DNA of 64,000 bases from NCBI GenBank assembly GCA_963576565.1, contig OY755048.1:11261984-11325983 (forward strand). The letters run 5' to 3'. The DNA is from Aspidapion aeneum (Eukaryota > Arthropoda > Insecta > Coleoptera > Brentidae). Below, piece by piece: positions 12,200 to 22,419 of this stretch. Numbering within the stretch: position 1 is the first letter of the stretch; each line of letters starts with the position of its first letter. Under the pieces are notes generated by a model. It was not told the DNA's origin, did not search any database, and saw only the letters and a list, made by a program, of their open reading frames with translations. Made by a program: the position numbers and the translations under genes.

Positions 12200-14540
12200 C
12201 CTACCTCTTCATGAAAAAAATTAAACTTAAAAAAAAATAATTTAAAAATTTCGTAAAAATTGAGGAAAATAATATTGCTGTTAATTTATTTTAAATATTT
12301 GATTTATTTTCTCAAAGTTAAAAATAACGAAAATATTCCAAATTAAAAATTACGCTTAGACTACTTGCTACCAACTAAAATTAAAATACTTATGTAATTT
12401 TGAATTTAAAATTTCTTCGTTATTATTTTAAACTTTAGGCAAATTTTTTTTTTAATAAAATTGTTTAGAATTAAAAGGCCTATCAGAAAAAAATATAAAA
12501 TACAGGATATATAAATTTTTTTAAATGTTTTTTGAAAAAACCAAAAACCGATGCTCTATTTTTCAAAAATTTAAGTATCTTAAACAGCATTAAAAATTCT
12601 ACTAGTTTGCCAATTTAAACTTTTTTCTATCTTTATAATAAAAAAGTTAGCAATGGTGGACACTTAACTTGGAACACTCTGTATTACGCTCAAGCAGGAG
12701 GGAAGGCATATTAGCCTTGCGTTACAGTCGATGTATTTTTTATGATATTTCTTGAAAATGCGTTTTGTAGGGGTGATCAAAAAAAATCCCTTACTGCCTT
12801 ATTGACTTTTAGTCATTTTAACTTCCTTTTTTTAAAATTTTTTTGTATAAATTTTACACAAAAAAATCTAGTTTTAGTTATTTCCTACCCACCAAAAAAA
12901 ACCAATAATATGTGGCTAGTTTGCTTTAGAGTTCGGCATAAAAAATTTCATTAAATTGAACAAGAGAGTAGGAAAAGTATTTATAATCGTGTCCTGAATC
13001 TGATATTTATAAAACTATTGGAATTTTTATCATAAAATTTTAAATGATTTAATTTTGTAATAAATTTTGGTATTTTTTCGGCTTTTAAATAGACCTATCT
13101 CTCTTTCTCTCATAATGTAACGTATAGGTCTTTCTTTATTGACCGTGGAACAGGCAAAATGCCGCGTCATTGGCTGGGAGTTACCACACAACCGGTTTCT
13201 TTACGAACCTTGGATCAGGCATGACAATAAATCTCCTTTTTTCAAGAGTCATAATAGCACTGCTCTTTTGGCCAAGCATTTTTGGGGGCTGTTCAAAAGT
13301 TTTGTAATAAACAGCTTGAAATACAAAATTGCTAAATTGTTGCTTTTTCTAGCTAAATAATAGGAATAAGAGCTTAAAATTTATGTTATTTAGCTAGCTA
13401 AATTTTAGCATGCTTATAAGCAATTATTTAACTTTAAAAGAGCAAGTCCTGTATAATATTACATCAAAAGCCATTTCACCCATAAACACTTGCTATCAGA
13501 GAGGTTCTATAGCTAAAATAATTTCTAAACCACAACTAGCTGTTTTACAGCAAAAACTAAGCTCTGACAACACTTTCACAGTAAAGTTTTTGCTTTTAAA
13601 CTATATTGTCCACTTTGTGTTACTTGGGAGGGGGGATATAAAGTTTCAAATAAAATTTTGTTGTTGCATATTGTGCATATTTTTTTCTTAAGTTTGTTGC
13701 TGAGAAACATCTTCAAAAATACTTTTTTGATAATTTTGATGAAAAAGGAAATGTAATACCTTTTTTTTAATGAAAGCGTTAAATTCATAAATCCCAAAGT
13801 CCGCTTTGCGTTATTGGTGGTGGCTGTTGATAAAATTAATCAGCTTTTACAGGCGAAACTATAAATTTATAATTACTCCCGTTGTAAATGTTTGCCGAGG
13901 TTGCTACTGGTGTTGTCCGTCATATAATATTAACCAAGGTATCATATTTTTAAAAGGTAAAACCTGTAGGATCACAGTGTGGTAATTTAAAAACAATTTC
14001 GGGCTCGAAGGACCACATATACACATTTTTGATCCAAGGAGCCGGATATAAACTAAAGAAAAAATTATTAATTTTTTTATTGAGCATAGTTTTATCTTAA
14101 AAACGCATCCTTTACAAACACTTGTGAGCTTTGGAGCCAAACTTATACGGTTTACCGTAATTGGAAAATCAAAATGCAATACGATGCTCCGTGTCGCGGG
14201 ACGGAGCCCTTGTAAAATAAATTTCATTTCATTAATTAATAATAGAGCTGAAAATGAAAACCTCATGTAAATTTTGCATAACGGTTGTTCCAAGTTTACC
14301 AGTGAAGCCTTAAGGAGGGGGTCCTTCACTACAACCTCGGATCTTAGAAAAGTACTGTTTTCGTAAAATAAGACAACATTAAATTACGATCTCATCGTAG
14401 CTTCTGTCTGTGTGTCTATCTATAAATACAACGATAGCTTCGAAACCGTTAAACCGATTTTTATGTGATTTTCAGGAAGAATAAACGGGTAGTTCTTAAG
14501 ATTGGAAAACTATTAAAAAAAAATTATTTAAGTAATATTA
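12200..14540. other. no gene recognised, very AT-rich
   Basis: The 12240-12660 part is almost pure A/T with homopolymers. The last bases before 12690 (GGAACACTCTGTATTA) resemble a mariner-type terminal motif, but no partner end was found. The minus frame at 13904-14329 has no family motif. Confidence 0.45.
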
Positions 14541-14544
14541 TATT

Positions 14545-14880
14545 TTTGAAGTGTAAACTTATTTAGGCGCGTTTAGCACTTTTTGTGGCTACTGAATTGA
14601 ACTGAGCCGTCACGCTCGGCTATGTAACGCTCATTCGGGTGAAGTCGGCTCGAGTCGACTAACTGTGAGAGGAACAGTCAGCAGAGCGATATGATGATGC
14701 AGATGAAGGCCACTCAGACCAAAATTTACCAGAGTAATTTATACCCAATTAGAATTATGTAAATGTTATTACTTTGTCAATATACAACGTAAAAAATCTT
14801 GTATCTCGTATTATTAATTTCGCCTTGTTGAAGTTTATACTTCTGCCGTGTGGTCTTAAGCACACACAATTTTTTTTCTT
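14545..14880. repeat. dispersed repeat, copy 1 of 2
   Basis: Shares TTTAGGCGCGTTTAG, GGCTATGTAACGCTCATTCG and GACTAACTGTGAGAGGAAC with 62937-63165 in the same order and orientation. The homology continues through CCTTGTTGAAGTTTA and ACACACAATTTTTTTT with small gaps. No coding frame is present. It is probably a nonautonomous element whose ends are not resolved. Confidence 0.65.
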
Positions 14881-15379
14881 AATAAATTATTTAAAAAAAA
14901 AATTGACACGGCATTTTTTTTACCTGAGTTGTAGCCCAACTACGTCACGGCTTTATACATAATCTACTCCAGAATAGTGGATTTAAGTTCATGATGGATT
15001 TAATAAACTGCAACAACAATTGTATAGAGCTGTAAATTTACTACATACGACGTAGATAATGTAGATATCGACCCGAAAAGGAAAGAACCACAACCCATCT
15101 ATATATCTAACTGCGCTCTCCGAAGTCAGAGAGTTAATTTAAATTTCAATTTGTATTCATATGGAAAGTGCCTTTGTTTTTATTATTCCACCAGTCATTT
15201 TCTACATTATTGAGTTCCTATTTCTACCCACAACATTACGTAACTGTACGCAAAATGAAATATAATTTAAATAGTTTTTTCATCTAAACGTTTTCTTTTA
15301 AATAACCATTACCTTTTTTTCCTGACACTGACACAGGCTGTCAGTACCGAACGCCTAACTGCACGGATCATCATCGGCC

Positions 15380-15545
15380 ACATTTGAAACCACCACAAAA
15401 TTCGCCTTCACGAGCGGGAATGAAAGGGTGGGACTAAATTACATTTTACTATGTCTGCAGATTCGAACCCGCCACTGTATCAAGCAAAACTCCTAGCTCA
15501 TTTGTGACGACCGGCGCGCACTGTACAGCACTAGGGCCCATTCTT
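15380..15545 (-). repeat. possible tRNA-derived SINE
   Basis: On the minus strand the segment reads TAGTGCTGTACAGTGCGCGC, then GTCGTCACAAATGAGCTAGG, then GGCGGGTTCGAATCTGC. That is an A-box-like start and a near-consensus B box GGTTCGAATC about 60 nt later, as in insect tRNA SINEs. It does not fold as an intact tRNA by eye. The 3' body and tail are not delimited. Confidence 0.4.
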
Positions 15546-15630
15546 AAATTACGTAACGCAAAAACTACCCGTCTCTCTTACACTCATGTGAAAGTTTATT
15601 CTCGTGTTGCAAACATGTCTTAATTATTTT

Positions 15631-16380
15631 AGCTCACACATATACTATACTATAGTAGTGTGAGCTATGGTGATCCTAATTTTTTCGAGAAAAAAAAAGT
15701 TGCTCCGATTTCAAAATTTTTTATATATCTTTGCGTTTCAGATGATTTTGAAACTTTTTTGTTGTGATGTCTGTCTGTCTGTCTGTCTGTCTGTATGTCT
15801 GTCTGTCTGTCTGTCTGTCTGTATATCTGTCTGTAACGACCAACGCGCATAACTCAAAAACCGCTTGCCCGATTTCAATGAAATTTGGTACCTAGCCTGG
15901 GTCTTGGGTCGAGATGGTCCCATTTAAAAATGAACAAAATCCACCGAACACAAGCCAAGTAAAAGGGTGGGGGTAGATTTCAAAAATTAGAGTTTATGTG
16001 AAAATATGGCGTGTGTGATATTAAACGAAAGGTAATTGAGTGTGGAGTTAAACAAAATAAATTTTAGTTAAAAAAAAGGGTGGGGGTAGATTTCAAAAAT
16101 TAGAGTTTACATGAAAATATGGCATGTGTGATATCAAACGAAAGGTAATTGAGTCTGGAGTTGAAGAAAATCAAAATCAAGTCTGGAGTTGAAGAAAATA
16201 CATTTTAATTTTTGTTTTTTTTAAGGGGCGGGAAGTTTCAAAAATTTGAGTTTAAGTCAAAACATGACTTGTGTGGTATCAAACGAGAGGTAATTTAGTC
16301 TGGAGTTGAATACCATATATTACAGTTTTTAGTTATATTTGCTCACAGGTACATTATAACTGTAGTACCTAGTGTGAGCT
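15631..16380. mobile_element. repeat element with hairpin ends, CTGT tract and tandem units
   Basis: A stem-loop AGCTCACAC...GTGTGAGCT (15631-15666) opens the segment and another (GCTCACAGGTAC...GTGTGAGC, 16341-16380) closes it. Between them come a CTGT microsatellite (about 15770-15834), the block AACTCAAAAACCGCTTGCCC with GATTTCAATGAAATTTGG, and three tandem units of about 115 bp. Each unit carries GGGTGGGGGTAGATTTCAAA-like and GAAAGGTAATTGAGTGTGGA-like words. A reverse-complement relative of the right part occurs at 44038-44290, so it is dispersed. Homology to the 44-kb copy continues past the hairpin, so the hairpin may be subterminal. The superfamily is unknown. Confidence 0.6.
15770..15834 (+). 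repeat. (CTGT)n microsatellite
   Basis: About 16 near-perfect CTGT units, interrupted by CTGTATGT and CTGTATAT, inside the element above. Apparent open frames across it are artefacts of the 4-bp repeat. Confidence 0.95.
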
Positions 16381-16404
16381 TAGGAGCCCATATATTGGCA
16401 GAGT

Positions 16405-17015
16405 ATTTTTAAATTAGTAAAAAAGCTGCATTCTTGCCACGCGCAACAAGGTACGAATGAGCAAAATCGGTGTAGTGGTTCTAAAAAGAAATATTTTTGT
16501 TTCAACCATCGTTTTGCATATTATACGATTGCATTGCCAATCATGTCTGCATTTATTTCTTTATAAATTCATTACTACTAAACCGATTTTAATGAAATAA
16601 AAAACATCCTGTTGAGAATTGATTGCTTTTTAAAGATCATGATCAAAGTTTATCGCCATCTTGATTTTTCAAAATGGTGTGTTTATTCTTAGTTTCCGCA
16701 AATGTTTTAGTTTTTTTTTAATTTATAGAAAAGCACTACTTTTCCTCCACACAACGAGGTGTAAATGAGTAAAATCGGTGTGATGATTCTCAAAAAATCT
16801 ATTTTTGTTTTAGCCATTGTTTTACAGATTATACGATTGCATTGCCAATCCTGTCTGCATTCATTTCCTTATAAATTCGTTATTACTAAACCAATTTTAG
16901 TGAAATAAAAAAAACCAAGTTGAGAATTGATTGCTCTTTAAAGATCATAATCGAAATTTGCCGCCATCTTAGAATTTAAGTTGTCGAACAGAAACATACT
17001 TGATTTTTCAAAATG
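16405..17015. repeat. two direct copies of half of the 34-kb mariner-type palindrome
   Basis: Two direct blocks (about 16405-16690 and 16725-17015) each contain the words ACACAACGAGGT/CGCAACAAGGTA, TATACGATTGCATTGCCAAT, CTAAACCGATTTTAATGAAA and TTGAGAATTGATTGCT. The same order occurs in the left arm of the element at 34150-35224. They are arm-only fragments lacking both termini, so the duplication probably followed loss of the ends. Confidence 0.75.
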
Positions 17016-17043
17016 GCGTGCTTATTCCTATTTTCCGAAAATG

Positions 17044-17130
17044 TTCCGGGCCCCTTCCAAGCCTGACGATTTTTTAGATATATTCTACATATTGCATAAA
17101 AAAAATTAAATAGCATAAAATATACCCCCC
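17044..17130. mobile_element. fragment of G/C-run hAT-like MITE family
   Basis: GGGCCCCTTCCAAGCCTGAC, then TTTTTTAGATATATTCTACA, then a tail ending in CCCCCC reproduce the core of the elements at 27.4, 27.9, 45.8 and 62.3 kb. Both CAGTG ends are missing. Confidence 0.6.
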
Positions 17131-17574
17131 AAGACAAAGTCCTGTCTTTACAATCAATTGTTTGCTTAAATTGACAAAGTCAAGTTGAGTTTACTTTTTA
17201 ATATAATTGTAGTGAAATATTGCACGCATATTTATCAATAAAAAAGAAGCAGCCGTAGAAATATATGAAGAGATATATAATATCAGCGGAAATCCAAACT
17301 AAAAAAATTTATTAAAGGCAAAAAGGCAATAAGCAGCAGTTTTTTTATCGCGTGAATTTTATATCCATTCCTAAATAAAATTGTTTATAGATTCTGGAGG
17401 AGATGAGATATCGCTCTTTTTTGACGACTGTCATAACTTATTCTTTGCCACTACACAGAAAAAAACATCGGTTAATTTTACATACATTGATAAAAAACGA
17501 GTATGACAGTATGTTGGAAATCACTAAATATACCACGCATAATCCGGCATTTCCACGCTTAAGGAATGCTTGTT

Positions 17575-17950
17575 CTTAAAATCTACCTATAGTTTCTAAA
17601 ATATACCTAAATTTTCAAGGAACCTTATGAGATATGGTATTCTAAAAAAGCGTAAATGACGTTTTTCGAAATTTTAGATCACTGTATAGCTTTTTGCATT
17701 GAGATGGCAGATGACCCTCCAAGAACACAACTCAGTGGTTTTCTTTGTAAAATATATACATAGTTTCTAAAATATGAATTTTCAAAGTTCCGCAATATAA
17801 ATATAAGATTTGATATCCTAGAAAACTATAAATGACGCTTTTCGGAATCTCAAATCACTGTGTGATTTTTTCATGTAGCAATACCAAAACTTGCTGCTTT
17901 TGCTCGTAAAATGTATAGTTTCAAAAATATGAATTTTTAAAGTTTCGTCA
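17575..17950. repeat. tandem ~170-bp units
   Basis: Two to three units each contain TAGTTTCTAAAATAT, ATTTTCAA, a GAGAT/AAGATTT box, AAATGACG(T/C)TTTTCG and ATCACTGTGTGATTTTTT-like words. A further unit lies at 19050-19230 beyond an intervening block, so one array appears to have been split by the 18.03-18.93 kb element and its surroundings. Confidence 0.6.
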
Positions 17951-18033
17951 TATGGCGGATCGGGCTTAAAAATTGGGGAGCTCAAAAACTAAATTATTAC
18001 TTTTTCGCATTAGTCTTAACATTTAAGTGTGCG

Positions 18034-18933
18034 TGTCCACTTAAAATAAATATTCTCGAGAACTGATGTCCTCGAGAGTATTTCTCGCAAATGGACACAT
18101 TTTAGAGAGTCACTGTCAGGCAGTTTCAGGTTTCAGACAGCGCAGGTGCGTAACTTACCAGGCCATTTTTAGAGAGGGGTGATTGAACCCCAGTCTTAAA
18201 ACTCATATGATGCGAAAAATACTATTACAGGAGGGGGGAGGAGAAGAGGGTGTGAGAACTGTAATATGACTACTAGCATTGCTATACAAAAGACTTCTGA
18301 AAAAGTTAAAAAAATTGCGGTGCAGGCCAAAATTTTACAAAAGTTATCTTTGTATGAAAGTGACGACTACAAAAATTATGTACAGTCGAACCTCTATAAT
18401 TCGAACTTCAAAGGACAACCAAATCAGTTCGAGTTATGGAGAGTTCAACTTATAGAAATTCGAGTTAAAGAGGTTAAAATTCATATAAAAAGTGCAGGGA
18501 CCACTTAACAGGTTCGAGTTATAGAGAGGTTCGAGTTATAGAGGTTCGAGTTAGAGAGGTTCGACTGTACTTTTCACATAAAATGATAAAGCAGAAAATA
18601 AAATTTCAAAATTAAAAACTACTGGAAAACGGAAAAAAATTATGCCGTCTTTTCGGAAATAAAAGCGCCGCAGCCGAAAAAATTGAAAATTGGTACCAAA
18701 AGCAAAAGTCTTCGTTAGTTTTAAAAGACTTTCGAAGAGCCGCAGTCGAAAGTTTTAACGGATTCGGTCAGTTCGCCCCTGAAAAATTAAGCTCATTTCG
18801 TTTCGGGTGGCTAACTTAGGATCACCTCTGGACTCCCCCAGCCTTAATTCCATGACTGACTCCTTTGCGATTCTCATCGCAGGAAGTCTTCAGAGAGCAC
18901 GAATTCTCGATAGTATTTAATCTCAAATGACCA
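18034..18933. mobile_element. TIR element (TGTCCA ends) interrupted by a pogo MITE
   Basis: The left end TGTCCACTTAAAATAAATA is inverse to the right end, where TTTAATCTCAAATGACCA closes the element. Both ends are followed inward by CTCGAGA/TCTCGATAG words. The same ends delimit a compact element at 48757-48937, so this is a longer copy. It contains the MITE at 18383-18567. No transposase was recognised. Confidence 0.5.
18383..18567. mobile_element. pogo-type MITE, 185 bp
   Basis: Begins CAGTCGAACCTCTATAATTC and ends GTTAGAGAGGTTCGACTG, with TA on both flanks (18381-18382, 18568-18569). The right arm repeats GGTTCGAGTTATAGA three times, so the TIR is built of a short word. No coding capacity. 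Confidence 0.85.
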
Positions 18934-19049
18934 AAGAGAACTTTTCTGCTTTTCATCTTATGTAGAACGTACTCTAATATTTATCCAAGTATTTGGCTCA
19001 AAAAAGTTGCGGGATCCGCCCCACCTAGGCCATTCCGTAGATCCGGGCA

Positions 19050-19230
19050 TGTATGGAGGAGCGTATGAGATTTAATACCCTAAAAAAACGCAAATGATGG
19101 TTTTCGAAACCTTAAATGACTGTGTAGTTTTTTCGCATCTAGATGACCCGACAAGACAACAACTTGGTGTTTTTGTTCATAAAATATATACTACACATTA
19201 CATTTATAATCGAGGGGTGCTACGCCAAGT
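19050..19230. repeat. outlying unit of the 17.6-kb tandem array
   Basis: Contains GAGATTTAATACCCT, AACGCAAATGATGGTTTTCG, TGACTGTGTAGTTTTTTCGC and CATAAAATATATACTA. These match the unit order at 17575-17950 in the same orientation. Confidence 0.55.
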
Positions 19231-19239
19231 CCTCTGTAA

Positions 19240-20080
19240 AGGAGCAATGGTTCTAACGCGGAGACTTGAGACCTTGAGACTATTTTTTTCAGTGTAGAGC
19301 CGGCAAAGAGCTAATATTTACATGTTTCGTCATCAAAGATAAAATATTGTTTATCGCCAAAACATATTACTTAGATATACAATACAAGGGGTGTCGCTTC
19401 GGCATCGGCATAGGAACAAACGTTCGTTCCCTTTTTATTATGACAAAACGTAATTTCGTCAGCGGAATATACAATAAAAACAATTTTATCGCCGGCCTAT
19501 TTAAATTCCGCGTAAAATGCAGGTTTTTTCGCTTTCGTTTAGGCGCATAATCAACCCCCCAAATCGCCTTTTATAACGGTTTTTAAGGATATTCCTTCTT
19601 ATAACGTTAGGCTTTATCTTAACATTTTAATGTTTTTTTTTTGTTTTTTTACGTCATGGTTACGAATGTTTGATTCTGCCCTCGTTTTCTTATGCCAATA
19701 ATTTTATGAAAATTGTTTTAAAAAATTTAAATAAGAAGGTTATTTTTTTACTAGAGACATAGTTGGGCCCCAACAGTTTATCATAACGGACAAAAGAAAA
19801 AGTGGAGAAAGATTACAAAGGAAAATGGGATAACAGTACAATATCAAAAACGGAATTATTAATAACCGGAAATTATCAAAAACCTCATTCTTCAAAACAA
19901 GACATGATCAAAATCGTTTTCATACATGACAAAAATTCGAAGTTTTTTATAATGTCTTTTATCAAACCGGCAAATATCATAAAAAGCTTGGCTTGTGTAT
20001 CGTTCTGATATTGCTATTTAATTGAAGCGTCCTTCGTTGCAACCTCTCTATAGCCTATTTTAAACAAACGAAGAAGAGCT
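19240..20080. other. no gene recognised
   Basis: Contains frames at 19347-19550 and 19802-20008 with no family motif, and CGG/CCG-rich words around 19380-19520. Nothing supportable. Confidence 0.45.
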
Positions 20081-20084
20081 GATT

Positions 20085-20289
20085 TTGTATTGCTATGCGG
20101 TGTAAAATATACTAATGATATTGCCTTAATAACAGATAAGAAATTAGCACTGATAAAAATGCTGGAAGAACTGGATACAGCAGCTAAAAATATAGGCTTG
20201 AGTATGAACTACACCAAAACTAAAATCATAACAAACACAGATGAAGATATTACGATCAGAATAAATCAACAGAAGGTGGAACAAGTAGA

Positions 20290-20364
<75 letters not shown>

Positions 20365-20770
20365 GGGTCAAATTATTAAACTAAAAAAAGAAAACCTCAG
20401 TACCTCAAAACAAAAGTGTATAACCAATACAAAATCAAACATGGATAAGGTCACAAAAGCCCACAGATCAATGGAAAGAAAAATGATACATGCAAAGCTA
20501 GCAGCTAACAGATAAGAAATAAAATCGAACAGAAAGACGATCGTTGGAACAAATGTATTGTAAACTGGAGACCATGGGAAAATTAAAAAAAGAAGTAGGG
20601 GAAGACCCCAAATGGAATATGCGGACGATTTGAAGAAACATGCGGGAACTAGATGGATGAACACGGCGACAGACAGGAAAGAGTGGAAGATATTGAGCGA
20701 GGATAAAAACAATGACACGCGACCCGCAATGCTTTTTACTACTGACATAGCCCAAATCAAAACAAACTCT
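20085..20770 (+). pseudogene. non-LTR reverse transcriptase fragment with (TA)n expansion
   Basis: Translation begins CGVKYTNDIALITDKK, the RT active-site neighbourhood with YTND in place of Y/FADD. It continues with LEELDTAAKNIGLSMN, YTKTKIITN and VDEYIY...LGQIIKLKKEN, the usual sequence after the catalytic loop. After a frame change it reads KSNMDKVTKAHRSMERKM, then RGRPQMEYADDLKKHAGTRW and MNTATDRKEWKIL, the C-terminal tail of insect endonuclease-reverse transcriptases. The fingers, palm front and endonuclease are absent. Compared with the relative at 52.2-52.7 kb, the segment ending VLTHGSQTWTL is missing just before KSNMDK. The altered catalytic motif, frameshifts and deletions make it dead. 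Confidence 0.85.
20293..20361 (+). repeat. (TA)n microsatellite inside RT frame
   Basis: About 34 TA units lie exactly between the codons for DEYIY and LGQ. The expected family sequence is EYIYLGQ, whose codons TAT-ATA-TAC could have seeded the expansion. It encodes alternating Tyr-Ile in the RT frame. Confidence 0.95.
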
Positions 20771-20839
20771 ATGTCTTCGCTAAGGATAGAACCGGCATCG
20801 TGTAGAAGGGCAACGGACGTTTACGCACGATGATAATGG

Positions 20840-22140
20840 CCGACTTCAACTTAGAACACACATTCCTCCCGCCCCCGCTGGAGAACATCCACCCAAACCC
20901 CGCTGAAAAATGGGTGAAATTGCAACCTTGCCCGCGCGGCGCTGCCGACTTGTAATTATTTACGCTAAGAAAGTTCCCCAATTAATCGCTTGCTGTTAAC
21001 CACAGATAATAAAAAGAACTAGACAATTATGTCGTAAGGGAAGATTTAACTTTTTTTAAATAAATCAATTAAAAATACTGTTTGTTGTCTAGTTTTGGGA
21101 GGGCACTACCCCGTTACCCTCCCTGTAGCAGCCGCCACTGGTTAACACTGATTTCGACCTCCCAAAAGCTAACTTAAGGACAACAAGAGACATTTTTTAT
21201 ATTTTTATTTATTTTTGAGTTCAAACACAACAATATTATTTATTCCCGATTTACATTTCTCGCCATGCATTCATGATACCGATTTGTATGAACGGAAGAG
21301 AGATGGAACCAGTACACATGAAAAAAAGTGACAGAGTTGGAAATGCGCAATTTGACTTTAAACGTGCAGACATAGGCACCAAATTTCATTTTAAGTGTCT
21401 GCTGCTATTTCAACTTACACGAGATGGTAACGATCAAAAGGATGTGCCGTGTGCAATACAAAATTCGCTCTTCTTTGGTTGCTCAAACTAGGAGGTTGCA
21501 GTGAAGGACACTTCAATTGCGTAACAATCGCTCTTTTTTTGGGTGACCAATAAACAAGCCAAGCCCCTTTTGATGATTTTGTCTGGTTTGATAAAAGACG
21601 TTATACAAAACTGCAATTCTGTTTTTGTCTTGTAGAGTAGACGCAGCGAAAGTTGATGCCACGCAAGTCATCAATTTTATCTTGATATACGCCTACTTGC
21701 GGTCGGACAGTGTCGTGCGGAATAAATTACACATAATAATTTATAGCGGTATAAAACACTAAGCCTATGGATCTCCGAAACAGCCAATCACAAGCTACAG
21801 GCGGGGCCAGTAGATTCTCCTTAGCCGTGACGTGGGTGGCTTCAAATCTCGCTGCGCGGACTCTATGACAAAATTCGAAATTGCTCATTTCTTGTTTTGA
21901 ATGGTGACTTTTTTGATAATGTCCGGTTATTTATAATTCCGTTTTTGAAATTGGACTGCTATACCATTTTCCTTTAAGGTCTTGGAGGATTTTGTTTTGT
22001 CCTTTATGACGATGAATCTGGACGATTTTTTTTTGTCCTTTATGACGATAAATAGGGATTCATATATATTGGTATTTGTTTAATAGTTCAAAGTTGATTT
22101 TTACGTATAAGTATTAGGTCTATTAATATCAGTATTATCA
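20840..22140. other. no gene recognised
   Basis: A GC-richer patch at 21095-21175 ends near CAGCCGCCACTG and may be an eroded hAT end. It is followed by GGTTAACACTGATTTCGACC, which resembles an inverted pair at 42.8-43.0 kb. No coding motif was seen. Confidence 0.4.
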
Positions 22141-22141
22141 C

Positions 22142-22412
22142 GCCGGAAAACTCAGATTAAAAACAAAAGTGGACTTAAGAGCGATCCATTAGGAACGCCT
22201 GTATATTTTTTTTATTCTCGTATACTTGGTTTATTAAATAGTACATATTTAAATCTTTTAGAAACCAGTTTTAAGCAAAATATCCCTAGGACATACATTT
22301 GAAACTTCCACAGCTTTGTGTCAAAGGCCGTTGATATATCGTAAATCACTTCTACAGCTCTTTCTTTAGAATATAATTTGATATAGATATCTTTAATATT
22401 CTCTAATGCCAA
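22142..22412 (-). pseudogene. non-LTR reverse transcriptase fragment (CR1/jockey-like)
   Basis: On the minus strand the reading is ALENIKDIYIKLYSKE, then AVEVIYDISTAFDTKLW, then LKLVSKRFKYVLFNK. After a stop and small frame change comes GVPNGSLLSPLLFLI. These match RT motif A ('DLSKAFD') and motif B ('GVPQGSxLGPLLFLIYI') at the expected spacing. The catalytic YADD block and everything else is missing. The short span and internal stops show a small dead fragment. Confidence 0.75.
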
Positions 22413-22419
22413 ATTTCTT

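Noticed and set aside
12630..12695. Mariner-like terminal motif GGAACACTCTGTA
   Set aside because: No inverted partner end was found within range, so no element could be delimited.
13904..14329. 141-codon open frame on the minus strand
   Set aside because: No recognisable domain, no splice or promoter context, and hydrophobic patches without pattern. Long frames arise by chance on the complement of such sequence.
15665..15923. Overlapping frames rich in TDRQ or CLSV repeats
   Set aside because: They are translations of the (CTGT)n microsatellite on both strands.
20368..20760. 130-codon minus-strand frame
   Set aside because: It is the antisense of the plus-strand RT tail, which has clear family motifs.
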